Source: Burkholderiales bacterium (GTDB lineage: Bacteria; Pseudomonadota; Gammaproteobacteria; Burkholderiales; UBA11063). Taken from it: a stretch of 13,397 nt of DNA. Below, piece after piece: positions 1-7,164 of this stretch. Where the stretch lies: NCBI GenBank assembly GCA_020697025.1, contig JAJFBO010000006.1:1-13397 (forward strand), given 5' to 3'. The stretch's first letter is position 1. Every line of letters starts with the position of its first letter. The notes under the pieces were generated by a model, which was not told the DNA's origin, did no database searches, and saw only the letters and a list, made by a program, of their open reading frames with translations. A program made the position numbers and the translations under genes.

Positions 1-2
1 TA

Positions 3-1055
3 ACTAAATTAGATAATAAGACGCAAATACTTGAATTATATCATGGTCCAACTTTATCATTTAAAGATTTTGGTGCACAGTTTTTAGCTGAAACAATGAA
101 TGAGTTAGCTAAAATTACTGGGGATAAAAAAATTACGGTTATGGTTGCAACCTCAGGCGATACTGGTTCTGCTGTAGCCAATGCTTTTTATGGTAAATCT
201 AATGTAAATATTGTTGTTTTATTTCCAAAAGGGCAGATATCTAAACGACAAGAGCAGCAAATAGCTACATATAATGATAATGTCATTGCCATTGCGCTAG
301 ATGGAACTTTTGATGATTGCCAAAGTATAGTTAAAGAGGCTTTTTCTGATGAATGGTGGCATAATACGGCACATATTAGTAGTGCAAATAGTATCAACCT
401 GGGACGATTATTACCACAAATGACCTATTATGCTTATACCAGTTATCATTCACACCTGCAAACGAGACAAGCAGTAAATTTGGTAATACCAACAGGAAAT
501 CTGGGTAATGCAACTGCTGCTTATTTTGCTAAAAGCATGGGTTTTCCTATCGAAAAGATAGTATTATCTACGAACGCTAACCGTGTTATTCCTGAATTTA
601 TAAAAAGTGGAATATTTACGCCTAAACCAAGTATTGCGACTTTGGCAAATGCAATGGATGTGGGTAATCCCAGCAATTTTGAGCGTTTACATAAATTATA
701 CCCGGATTTTGCCAACTTTGTAGCTAATGTAAGTGCTTATAGTGTTAATGACACGCAAATCAGGCAGACGATTAAATCTACTTATGAACAATATAAGGTT
801 ATAATTTGCCCGCATACTGCAACTGCTATATATGTACGTGAGCATTGTTTAGATAATAATACAGATAAATGGATAATAGTCTCTACGGCGCATCCAAGTA
901 AATTTGAGACAGTTATCGAGCCAATTTTAGGAATAGATTTACCGATACCAGATAAATTAAATGAAGTATTACTTCGCCCAAATATGGCGATAGATTCTTC
1001 TGCAAATTTAAGTGCAGTAAGCGAGATTGTCAAACAACATTTTTATAATGCCTAA
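3..1055 (+). CDS. thrC: Threonine synthase, 5'-truncated by window edge
   Basis: This is threonine synthase, the PLP enzyme that converts O-phosphohomoserine to threonine in the last step of threonine biosynthesis. The reading frame is open from base 3, before the first internal ATG at 96, so the gene begins outside the window. About 350 residues are present. The visible part opens with the PLP-lysine motif HGPTLSFKDFG (the lysine codon is at 63-65), followed by the phosphate-binding SGDTGSA motif, then FPKGQIS, GTFDDCQ and SANSINLGRLLPQ, and a C-terminal STAHPSKFE block. These match the E. coli-type enzyme of about 430 residues, so roughly 85 N-terminal residues are missing. The stop is TAA. 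Family identity is secure. The sequence looks more like the short E. coli/Bacteroidetes-type ThrC than the longer type I recall from Neisseria; that comparison is from memory. Confidence 0.95.
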   Translation, partial: TKLDNKTQILELYHGPTLSFKDFGAQFLAETMNELAKITGDKKITVMVATSGDTGSAVANAFYGKSNVNIVVLFPKGQISKRQEQQIATYNDNVIAIALDGTFDDCQSIVKEAFSDEWWHNTAHISSANSINLGRLLPQMTYYAYTSYHSHLQTRQAVNLVIPTGNLGNATAAYFAKSMGFPIEKIVLSTNANRVIPEFIKSGIFTPKPSIATLANAMDVGNPSNFERLHKLYPDFANFVANVSAYSVNDTQIRQTIKSTYEQYKVIICPHTATAIYVREHCLDNNTDKWIIVSTAHPSKFETVIEPILGIDLPIPDKLNEVLLRPNMAIDSSANLSAVSEIVKQHFYNA

Positions 1056-1125
1056 TACTAAAAAGATGAGAAGATATCCTGACTAAACAGTTGTTCAAAT
1101 CCAAATATATATAATTTAGGCTTTT

Positions 1126-2403
1126 ATGAAAAAACGTAAATGGTTTTTAAGCTTATGGTTCTGGGTTTTAATATTTATGCTTATGGGGATTTGTTTTGGT
1201 GCAATTAGTCCGGTCCAGGCCAAGGCGTGTAAACCCCTAATAGATCATTTTATCGAGATAATTCGCATCTTGGTCGGGCCAATTATTTTCTTAACCGTAA
1301 TATCCGGGATAATTGGTATGGGTAGCCTAAAATCATTAGGCACTATTGGGTTAAAGTCGTTTATTTATTTTGAAGCTTTCTCAACGATTGCTTTGGTTCT
1401 TGGCTTGTGTTCGGCTAAACTGCTGGATATTGGCCATGATATGAACTTATCTGTTGCCAGGATGGATCCAGGTCTGGTCGCTAAATATATTCACACTACT
1501 CATAAAAGTACCGAAATTGGCCAAATACTTTTAAATGTAATCCCGCATAACCCAATAACACCATTTATTACAGGCAATACACTACAAGTATTATTTATGG
1601 CTATTGTATCCGGGTTTATACTATTTTATTTTGGTGGCAAATTTAGGAATAGTGTTGGCAAAGCTATAAAAAATCTCCAACATATTGCGTTTAAAATTTT
1701 ATCGGTTGTGATGTTATTTTCACCAGTTGCTGCATTTTCTGCTATGGCTTTTATGATTGGCGAATTTGGTATTAATATTTTACTACAAATGTTTGGTCTG
1801 GTTTTAGCTATGTTTGGGACATGTGTCTTTTTTATTCTGGTAATATTAGGTATTATAGCTAAACTTAATGGATTTAGTATACTAAAATTTTTAAACCTTA
1901 TCAAAGATGAGATAATTTTGGTTTTTGCTACATCATCAAGTGAGAGTGCATTAGGTCCTATTATGAATAAATTAACTAAAAGTGGGGTAGAGCAGTCAGT
2001 AGTTGGTATAGTAATTCCAGCAGGCTATAGTTTTAACCTTGATGGAACAAATATTTATTTGGCAATGGTAATCGCATTTTTATGTCACGCTTTTAATATC
2101 CGTCTTTCCTGGACCGAATATTTATTCATTATTGGTGTATTAATGGCAACTAGTAAAGGAGCTGCTGGCGTTAGTGGTGCGGGGTTTATTGTGCTTGCCG
2201 GAACATTAAGCGTTATGCATGGTAAAATTCCGGTTGTCACTATTGGTATATTACTGGGTATTGATAAAGTTATGAGTGAACTGCGTAGCACTACCAATTT
2301 AATAGGTAACAGTGTTGCTACTGTAGTAATTGCGACATGGGAAAAGAAGCTCGACCGGGCTAAATTTAATCAAGCTCTAGCTGTAGGTAAAGAGCGTGAT
2401 TAG
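1126..2403 (+). CDS. dctA: DctA-type C4-dicarboxylate:cation symporter
   Basis: This is an inner-membrane secondary transporter of the DAACS (glutamate/dicarboxylate:cation symporter) family, 425 residues, close to the usual ~430. Hydrophobic segments run along the whole protein. The HP1 serine-rich motif TSSSES is near residues 269-274, the TM7 motif SFNLDGT near 302-308, the HP2 motif SKGAAGVSG near 343-351, and the TM8 substrate-site block near 380-395 (D380, R387, N391, N395). The position matching the Asp that coordinates the substrate amino group in the aspartate transporter GltPh is Ser384 here, as in DctA, while the carboxylate-binding Arg is kept. This favours succinate, fumarate or malate over amino acids. 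A TAGG ribosome binding site lies five bases before the ATG. It starts 70 bases after thrC in the same direction and may share its transcript. The exact substrate is inferred. Confidence 0.85.
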   Translation: MKKRKWFLSLWFWVLIFMLMGICFGAISPVQAKACKPLIDHFIEIIRILVGPIIFLTVISGIIGMGSLKSLGTIGLKSFIYFEAFSTIALVLGLCSAKLLDIGHDMNLSVARMDPGLVAKYIHTTHKSTEIGQILLNVIPHNPITPFITGNTLQVLFMAIVSGFILFYFGGKFRNSVGKAIKNLQHIAFKILSVVMLFSPVAAFSAMAFMIGEFGINILLQMFGLVLAMFGTCVFFILVILGIIAKLNGFSILKFLNLIKDEIILVFATSSSESALGPIMNKLTKSGVEQSVVGIVIPAGYSFNLDGTNIYLAMVIAFLCHAFNIRLSWTEYLFIIGVLMATSKGAAGVSGAGFIVLAGTLSVMHGKIPVVTIGILLGIDKVMSELRSTTNLIGNSVATVVIATWEKKLDRAKFNQALAVGKERD

Positions 2404-2483
2404 GAAATTCTTGCTTACATTACTTTTGAGTAATATGAAGTATAGATTATTGTTGTATTAGAAGAATATGTAATAATTAGAAA

Positions 2484-2514
2484 GGGTTTGTGTTAGAGGT
2501 TTCAACACAAACCC
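2484..2514. terminator. Bidirectional hairpin between convergent dctA and lipoprotein gene
   Basis: A perfect 11-bp inverted repeat (gggtttgtgtt at 2484-2494, aacacaaaccc at 2504-2514) encloses a nine-base loop. It lies between two genes that point at each other, 80 bases after the dctA stop and 20 bases after the lipoprotein stop. On the minus strand the stem is followed by a short T-rich run (TTTCTAATTATT). On the plus strand the downstream tract is AT-rich but not a clean T-run. It most likely acts as a shared terminator, stronger for the minus-strand gene. Confidence 0.7.
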
Positions 2515-2534
2515 AATATAATGGTTTATATTTT

Positions 2535-4253
2535 CTAAATTGGGTTATATTTAAAATCTGAACTATCAGAATAGGAATACTGTATGTTCCCATCTGGCCC
2601 AGCTGGATAAAGTGTTTCTACACTATTTACCATATGTCCGGCAATACCTTGATAATTTCTATTTCCAAAACCATTAACAAAGAAATTAGTAACTCCTGGA
2701 ACTATCGATGGATCATCAACACAGTAAAGAGATTTACTACCATACTGTGGAAAGTAAGTTTTAAAATATTCATAGTCGGTTGATGAATCTATATTACACT
2801 CGGATGATAATGCTTGTATTTTGGGTAAGTATGCAACATAGATGCCAGTTACATTATTAAGGATATTTCCAACACTGCTATCAACCACGTTAACTGGTAT
2901 AAACACTATTTCTCCAATCGGACTATTCATATCCATTACTGTTGCCAAGTTATTTGCCAGAGCTATTGATGCCTGAAATTTACTACGCATAATTTTTATT
3001 TGTTTAGCTGCCAATATACATTTAGTATTAATATTATTAGTATCATCATAGCATGAATCGATAATTACGGTGCTATTACGAATGTCATCATAATAATCTA
3101 TTATCGACGAATAGTCTGTTATAGCTTTAAACACATTAGATTGCGTTACATAATCTACATAAGTATTAAAGAAAACTTGTTTTACATATGTATTAAGATA
3201 AGCTAACATTTGTCTATCCTTGATAACGGATGTGGTTAAATAGTTTTTTGCAGCTTGCTCATCAGCTGTCAACGGGTCTAAGGTCACTTTTAAGCCTAAC
3301 TCTGAGTATTGTTTAGACTTAAATTTATATGTATATAGTGTACTTGGATCTTTGAAATTCACACCAGTTTGGAAGTCGTTGTTAGCGTAGTTAATTAGAT
3401 TTTTAACTATTTGTTGGCAAGAATCTAGATTGTCAACATCGCAAACTAAACCATTAAATATTTCATGTGTTTTAGTAGGATCGCCCCCAAGTTGATATAT
3501 AGATATTCCAATGAATGCTCCACGGGTTGAAGTTTGCTCGGACTTTTTAAAAGCACTAACAATAGATTCTATTCCAGAAATTGAACCAGCGGTTTCTTGT
3601 TCAAATTGTCTTTTTTTCGCTGCATTTGCAAACTTTATAGTTAAAGTTGCTTCTAATACAGCTCCTTTTTTACTACTTAGTATAATAGAATTTCCACAAA
3701 CCTGTGTAAATGCATCATTGCCCTGAGCCAATATATTTTGAGCATCCGCACTTAATATACTACTTCCAGTTCCTTTTACAGTAAAGGTTGCATCAGCTGA
3801 TAAAGTTTGAACATAGTTAAAATCAATAGTTCGTTGATTAAGCATACGAGCTCTTGTATATATAGCTGCTGGTGATATTGAAAAAAGGCCAAAATCTGCA
3901 TTTCCACTAATACCTTCATTAAATAGAACACCAATATCTGCTGCAGAAACAGTATTTGTAAAGTCTAATGTAAGTTTAGGGGTTGATAATACAATCGCAC
4001 TAGGATCGCCGGCATTAACCAAGCAATTTACTGCTTTGCTCATACCAGTACGATCATCAAATGCATAACCCACATCACCAGGGATTTCACCTTGTTTTTC
4101 AACTTGGGTGCTTGCAGCATTTAAATAATTATTATTTGTAGTATTAAGTGAATTTGTTGAATTACCGCCCACATTGTTACCAGTTGTACATGCTGTAGTT
4201 GAAAGCACTAAGTTCACTGCCACCCATCTAAGTTTGTTAAGTTTATATTTCAT
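2535..4253 (-). CDS. Secreted lipoprotein of unknown function, possible MACPF/CDC-like domain
   Basis: I do not recognise a named family with certainty. The start is the ATG at 4253: it gives a clean lipoprotein signal peptide (MKYKLNKLRW..., hydrophobic core, Cys22) and has GGAG at 4266-4269, 12 bases upstream. The lipobox STTAC is atypical at -3. After Cys22 comes a low-complexity Asn/Ser/Thr linker (residues ~23-50). Eight further cysteines fit disulfides in an exported protein. Residues ~60-320 resemble bacterial MACPF/CDC proteins: GYAFDDRTG near 63, then SADAQNILAQGNDAF leading into CGNSI-x6-GA at 186-198. This fits the MACPF signature [YW]-G-[TS]-H-[FY]-x6-G-G with substitutions, followed by the strand LEATLTIKF. 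The C-terminal ~240 residues match nothing I know. The gene is monocistronic and convergent with dctA. Pore formation is not established; the fold assignment is inference. Confidence 0.8.
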   Translation of the reverse strand: MKYKLNKLRWVAVNLVLSTTACTTGNNVGGNSTNSLNTTNNNYLNAASTQVEKQGEIPGDVGYAFDDRTGMSKAVNCLVNAGDPSAIVLSTPKLTLDFTNTVSAADIGVLFNEGISGNADFGLFSISPAAIYTRARMLNQRTIDFNYVQTLSADATFTVKGTGSSILSADAQNILAQGNDAFTQVCGNSIILSSKKGAVLEATLTIKFANAAKKRQFEQETAGSISGIESIVSAFKKSEQTSTRGAFIGISIYQLGGDPTKTHEIFNGLVCDVDNLDSCQQIVKNLINYANNDFQTGVNFKDPSTLYTYKFKSKQYSELGLKVTLDPLTADEQAAKNYLTTSVIKDRQMLAYLNTYVKQVFFNTYVDYVTQSNVFKAITDYSSIIDYYDDIRNSTVIIDSCYDDTNNINTKCILAAKQIKIMRSKFQASIALANNLATVMDMNSPIGEIVFIPVNVVDSSVGNILNNVTGIYVAYLPKIQALSSECNIDSSTDYEYFKTYFPQYGSKSLYCVDDPSIVPGVTNFFVNGFGNRNYQGIAGHMVNSVETLYPAGPDGNIQYSYSDSSDFKYNPI

Positions 4254-4538
4254 TAGTATTTTGTACTCCAAAAATTTTATGTTTCAATTTAAATATTATT
4301 TATATTTATTTAAAAAAATATTTTTTTATAATATTCTAGTTTGCTTATAAATTAAAGGTTCAAATCTTATATATATTCATAAAAAATATGTTTTATCTTT
4401 TATGGATATCATTTATCAAACTTGAAGGAAGATAATATAACACAGTTAAAAATTTTTGGGTATTTATTTTAATAGAAAGTAACTTGTTAGGCAAAGTATG
4501 ATTGATTGGGAAAACATAAAAGGCAGTAAGCTTGTATA
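4254..4538. other. AT-rich intergenic region upstream of the lipoprotein gene
   Basis: This 285-base gap separates the pgeF stop from the lipoprotein start, both on the minus strand. It must hold the lipoprotein promoter and the end of the rluD-pgeF transcript. On the minus strand a TTGAAC hexamer and a TAGAAT hexamer lie upstream of the gene but 19 bases apart, which is too long to call firmly in such AT-rich sequence. I see no convincing hairpin terminator after pgeF, no RNA gene and no credible ORF. Confidence 0.5.
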
Positions 4539-5288
4539 TTAAGTAAGCCAAATTAGACTAGCCATTCGTCCGGTTATACCATCACGACGGTAGGAAAAGA
4601 ATAGCTCATCATTACAATAAGTACACATATTAGATAAAAAAATATTTTGTTCCAATAATCCCAGTTTCAATAATTGCTGTTTTGCTATGGCGGTTAAATC
4701 ACAGTTAAATTTCCCGTCATTTTTTTTTGTAAAAAAAGCCTCATAATTTTTATCCTGAAGCATAAATATGTCAAAGACTTCCGGCCCAACTTCAAAATGG
4801 TCTTTACAAATAGCTGGTGCAATGTATGCTATTATCTTGCTACCACACATATCTATATTATTTATTGTTTTATGGATAATATTATTTTCAACTCCGCGCC
4901 AGCCAGCATGAATAGCAGCTACAAAGCTTGCTTTTTTATCTGTTAAAAGTATCGGGATACAATCTGCTGACATAGCAACACAAACTTTATTTTTTTGATA
5001 GGTAAAACTAGCATCATAATCTAAAACATTATTAATATTTGGTAGCATATCATCAAGACATATTACATTATTACTGTGAGTTTGGTTAAGCCAAAAGGGT
5101 TCATTAGGAATGATAGAGGCTAATAGCTGTCGATTTTGCAATACACTATCCAAATTATCACCAACATGTGTTCCCAGATTAAATGTGTCAAAAGGACAAG
5201 CTGAAACTCCACCAAGACGGGTAGTAATTAAACTTTTAACTCTGGTTGGAGCGTTCCACTTTGGATAAATAAAGCTACTCATTGGCAT
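4539..5288 (-). CDS. pgeF: Peptidoglycan editing factor / purine nucleoside phosphorylase (YfiH/LACC1 family)
   Basis: This belongs to the YfiH/PgeF (DUF152, 'laccase-domain') family. E. coli YfiH is linked to correct peptidoglycan stem-peptide composition, and relatives act as purine nucleoside phosphorylases or adenosine deaminases. The conserved blocks are in order: TTRLGGVS (22-29), NQTHSNNV (68-75), MSADCIPILL (106-115), AAIHAGWRGVENN (from 124), then CTYCNDELFFSYRRDG near the C-terminus. The metal/catalytic trio His71, Cys110 and His127 is intact. I chose the ATG at 5288 because GGGAAG (5295-5300) sits six bases upstream. The ATG at 5282, two codons downstream, and one at 5321 are alternatives. 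The product is 249 residues, normal for the family. Its 5' end overlaps the rluD stop by 14 bases, so the two genes are probably co-transcribed and translationally coupled. The cytoplasmic location follows from the lack of a signal peptide. Confidence 0.92.
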   Translation of the reverse strand: MPMSSFIYPKWNAPTRVKSLITTRLGGVSACPFDTFNLGTHVGDNLDSVLQNRQLLASIIPNEPFWLNQTHSNNVICLDDMLPNINNVLDYDASFTYQKNKVCVAMSADCIPILLTDKKASFVAAIHAGWRGVENNIIHKTINNIDMCGSKIIAYIAPAICKDHFEVGPEVFDIFMLQDKNYEAFFTKKNDGKFNCDLTAIAKQQLLKLGLLEQNIFLSNMCTYCNDELFFSYRRDGITGRMASLIWLT

Positions 5289-6312
5289 ATAAAACTTCCC
5301 AGTTACCATCGTCGTAATCATCTAAGCTATTATCATCTGGTTTATATTCATATTGTAATTCATGCAATAAAAAACGTATATCTTCTGGCATCTTGGAAGT
5401 AAAATTCATTACTTCTAGGGTTTCAGGGTGGATAAAACTAAGTTTTAGTGCATGAAGAGCCTGTCTATTCAAACTAATAATTGCATCAGCTACACCTGCC
5501 GGATAGTTAACTTTATTATTACCATAAGTTTGGTCACCGGCTAATGGGTGATGGATGGACTTCATATGTACTCGTATTTGATGGGTGCGTCCGGTTTCTA
5601 GTTTACACTCAATATAGCTAAATTCTTTAAAATATTGTAATGTACGAAAGTGGGTAATTGCCTCTTTTCCACCAACTGCTAAAACTGCCATTTTAGTGCG
5701 ATTATGTAAATCACGCCCGACATTTTTATTAATTGTGCCATTTTGTGGAGGATGCCCGGCCACTATTGCCCGATATATTCGGGATACTGTTCGATTTTGC
5801 AGTTGTTCAACAAGCCTTAATTGCGCTAAAGTTGTGCGCGCAACAACCATAAGTCCCGAAGTATCTTTATCCAGGCGATGAACAATTCCGGCCCGAGGGA
5901 TATGCTTTAATTCAGGAAAGTGATGGAGCAGACCATTAAGGAGAGTACCACTCCAGTTGCCATTACCTGGGTGAACAATTAATCCTGCAGGTTTATTAAT
6001 TACAATTATATGTTCATCACTATAAACGACTTCTAAATCAATGGCTTCTGGAGCAAAGGCGCGCTTATCCTCACTAAGTATAGGGGAAATAAATACCTTT
6101 TCAAGGCCAAGTATCCGGTCTTTAGGTTTTGGCGCTTTGCCATCAATTAGGATTGCACCAGCCTTTAACCAATTAGTAATTACGCTGCGGGATAATTCTG
6201 GTATAATCTCGCTTAGAGCTGCGTCAATTCTGGATCCGGCAAGACTAGTTGGTATTGTGATAAAGTATGGCTCAATGCCGTCAATATTGTTATTTGGGAA
6301 TTCGGTTTTCAT
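5275..6312 (-). CDS. rluD: 23S rRNA pseudouridine synthase RluD
   Basis: This is an RluA-family pseudouridine synthase. RluD modifies helix 69 of 23S rRNA (positions 1911, 1915 and 1917 in E. coli). An N-terminal S4 RNA-binding domain covers about residues 20-70 (GSRIDAAL ... RSVITNWLKAGAILIDG). The catalytic domain carries HRLDKDTSG at 145-153, with Asp148 as the catalytic aspartate, and the downstream block GRTHQIRVHM. The length of 345 residues is slightly above E. coli RluD (326); the extra residues are an acidic C-terminal tail and a short N-terminal extension. An S4 domain plus the neighbourhood (divergent from bamD, followed by pgeF) favours RluD over RluA or RluC. The ATG is one base away from the divergent bamD ATG, and no strong ribosome binding site precedes it. 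A possible promoter lies inside the bamD coding region at 6347-6376. Confidence 0.93.
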   Translation of the reverse strand: MKTEFPNNNIDGIEPYFITIPTSLAGSRIDAALSEIIPELSRSVITNWLKAGAILIDGKAPKPKDRILGLEKVFISPILSEDKRAFAPEAIDLEVVYSDEHIIVINKPAGLIVHPGNGNWSGTLLNGLLHHFPELKHIPRAGIVHRLDKDTSGLMVVARTTLAQLRLVEQLQNRTVSRIYRAIVAGHPPQNGTINKNVGRDLHNRTKMAVLAVGGKEAITHFRTLQYFKEFSYIECKLETGRTHQIRVHMKSIHHPLAGDQTYGNNKVNYPAGVADAIISLNRQALHALKLSFIHPETLEVMNFTSKMPEDIRFLLHELQYEYKPDDNSLDDYDDGNWEVLYANE

Positions 6313-6313
6313 A

Positions 6314-7129
6314 ATGTTTTCATATATTCGTTTGTTAATACTTGCTATTTTAACACTTTTTATAATGTCATGTTCAGATAGCGATGATCCGGTGCGTGCC
6401 GAAACTAAAGGTTGGACGGTGCAAAAGCTTTATTCTGAGGCAAATTCTGAGCTGGCTAATCATAATTATAGCCGGTCAATTAAATTGTATAGGGTTTTAG
6501 AAGCAACGTATCCATATGGTGTATATTCTCAACAGGGATTGCTTGATTTGGCGTATGCCTATTATCAAGATGATAAATCTGAGCTTGCATTGCCAACAGT
6601 TGATCAGTTTATAAGTACTTATCCGACAAATATAAATATGGATTATGCGCTGTATCTGAAAGGTTATATTAACTATAAAAATGATAATGGGCTAATGTCG
6701 CGCTTTTCAGGCCAGGATTTAAGCGAGCGTGATCCAAAAGGTGTGCTAGAAGCATATAAAGCATTTAGTACTTTGGTTGCTACATACCCCAATTCCAAAT
6801 TTGCTCCAGATGCAAAAGATAAAATCAACCGGCTAGTCAACGCTTTATCCCGTGGCGAGATTTATCGTTCACGTTATTATATGAGTATTAAAGCATATTT
6901 GGCGGCAATTGGCAGAGCACAAAGCGTAATCATCAATTACCCGAATACTCCTTATGTAGAAGAGGCCTTGGCAATACAGGTTGTAGCATATCACAAACTT
7001 GGTATTCAAAAATTAAGTGTCGATACACTTAAAATTTTGGCTATAAATTTTCCGCGAAGTAAATATTTGACTAAACCCTGGAAATATAAAACTTTACCAT
7101 GGTATGCCTTTTGGCAATCAGAAAAATAA
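6314..7129 (+). CDS. bamD: Outer-membrane assembly lipoprotein BamD (ComL)
   Basis: BamD is the essential lipoprotein of the BAM complex that inserts beta-barrel proteins into the outer membrane. In Neisseria it was named ComL. The ATG at 6314 gives a lipoprotein signal peptide (MFSYIRLLILAILTLFIMSC) with a lipobox ending at Cys20. The mature part starts with a short acidic linker and then helical TPR-type repeats, such as LYSEANSELANHNYSRSI and LEAYKAFSTLVATYPNSKFA. The NYPNTPYVEEAL and NFPRSKY segments are typical of BamD. The 271-residue length agrees with neisserial ComL (about 267). The reading frame stays open 273 bases further upstream, antisense to rluD, but that extension is not protein-like. 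There is only a weak ribosome binding site. pglL follows after 35 bases, so the two are probably in one operon. Confidence 0.93.
   Translation: MFSYIRLLILAILTLFIMSCSDSDDPVRAETKGWTVQKLYSEANSELANHNYSRSIKLYRVLEATYPYGVYSQQGLLDLAYAYYQDDKSELALPTVDQFISTYPTNINMDYALYLKGYINYKNDNGLMSRFSGQDLSERDPKGVLEAYKAFSTLVATYPNSKFAPDAKDKINRLVNALSRGEIYRSRYYMSIKAYLAAIGRAQSVIINYPNTPYVEEALAIQVVAYHKLGIQKLSVDTLKILAINFPRSKYLTKPWKYKTLPWYAFWQSEK
6347..6376 (-). promoter_or_regulatory. Candidate sigma70 promoter for rluD-pgeF inside bamD
   Basis: Read on the minus strand, TGAACA (6376-6371) and TAAAAT (6352-6347, five of six matches to the -10 consensus) are 18 bases apart. The -10 box is about 35 bases before the rluD ATG. 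rluD and bamD leave only one base between their start codons, so the rluD promoter has to lie within bamD. This is the best candidate I see, in AT-rich sequence where such matches are easily found by chance. Confidence 0.33.
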
Positions 7130-7164
7130 AAAATTTTAAATAAATAAATGGAGCACATATTCAT

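Noticed and set aside
1091..1115. TTGTTC and TATAAT before dctA as a promoter
   Set aside because: The spacing is only 13 bases, and the TATAAT ends ten bases before the ATG, so the start site would fall almost on the start codon and exclude the ribosome binding site.
2510..2546. AACCCAAT/ATTGGGTT inverted repeat that competes with the terminator hairpin at 2484-2514
   Set aside because: It looks like an antiterminator arrangement, but no gene lies downstream in either direction to be controlled, and part of it is lipoprotein coding sequence.
3511..3726. 71-codon plus-strand ORF opposite the lipoprotein gene
   Set aside because: It is an antisense shadow of the coding frame, with no ribosome binding site or family resemblance.
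4254..4271. TTG start at 4271 extending the lipoprotein by six residues
   Set aside because: The TTG lies within the TTGGAG ribosome binding site of the ATG at 4253, and the extension would put MEYKIL before an already good signal peptide.
4498..4542. 14-codon plus-strand ORF starting MIDWEN
   Set aside because: It is very short, overlaps the pgeF stop on the other strand, has only a weak TAGG signal and no clear promoter; chance is the likelier explanation.
6041..6313. Open plus-strand frame upstream of bamD, antisense to rluD
   Set aside because: It is the complement of well-conserved rluD sequence and has no ribosome binding site. The lipoprotein signal peptide beginning at 6314 defines the bamD start. 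An ATG at 6275 would only add 13 residues ahead of the signal peptide.
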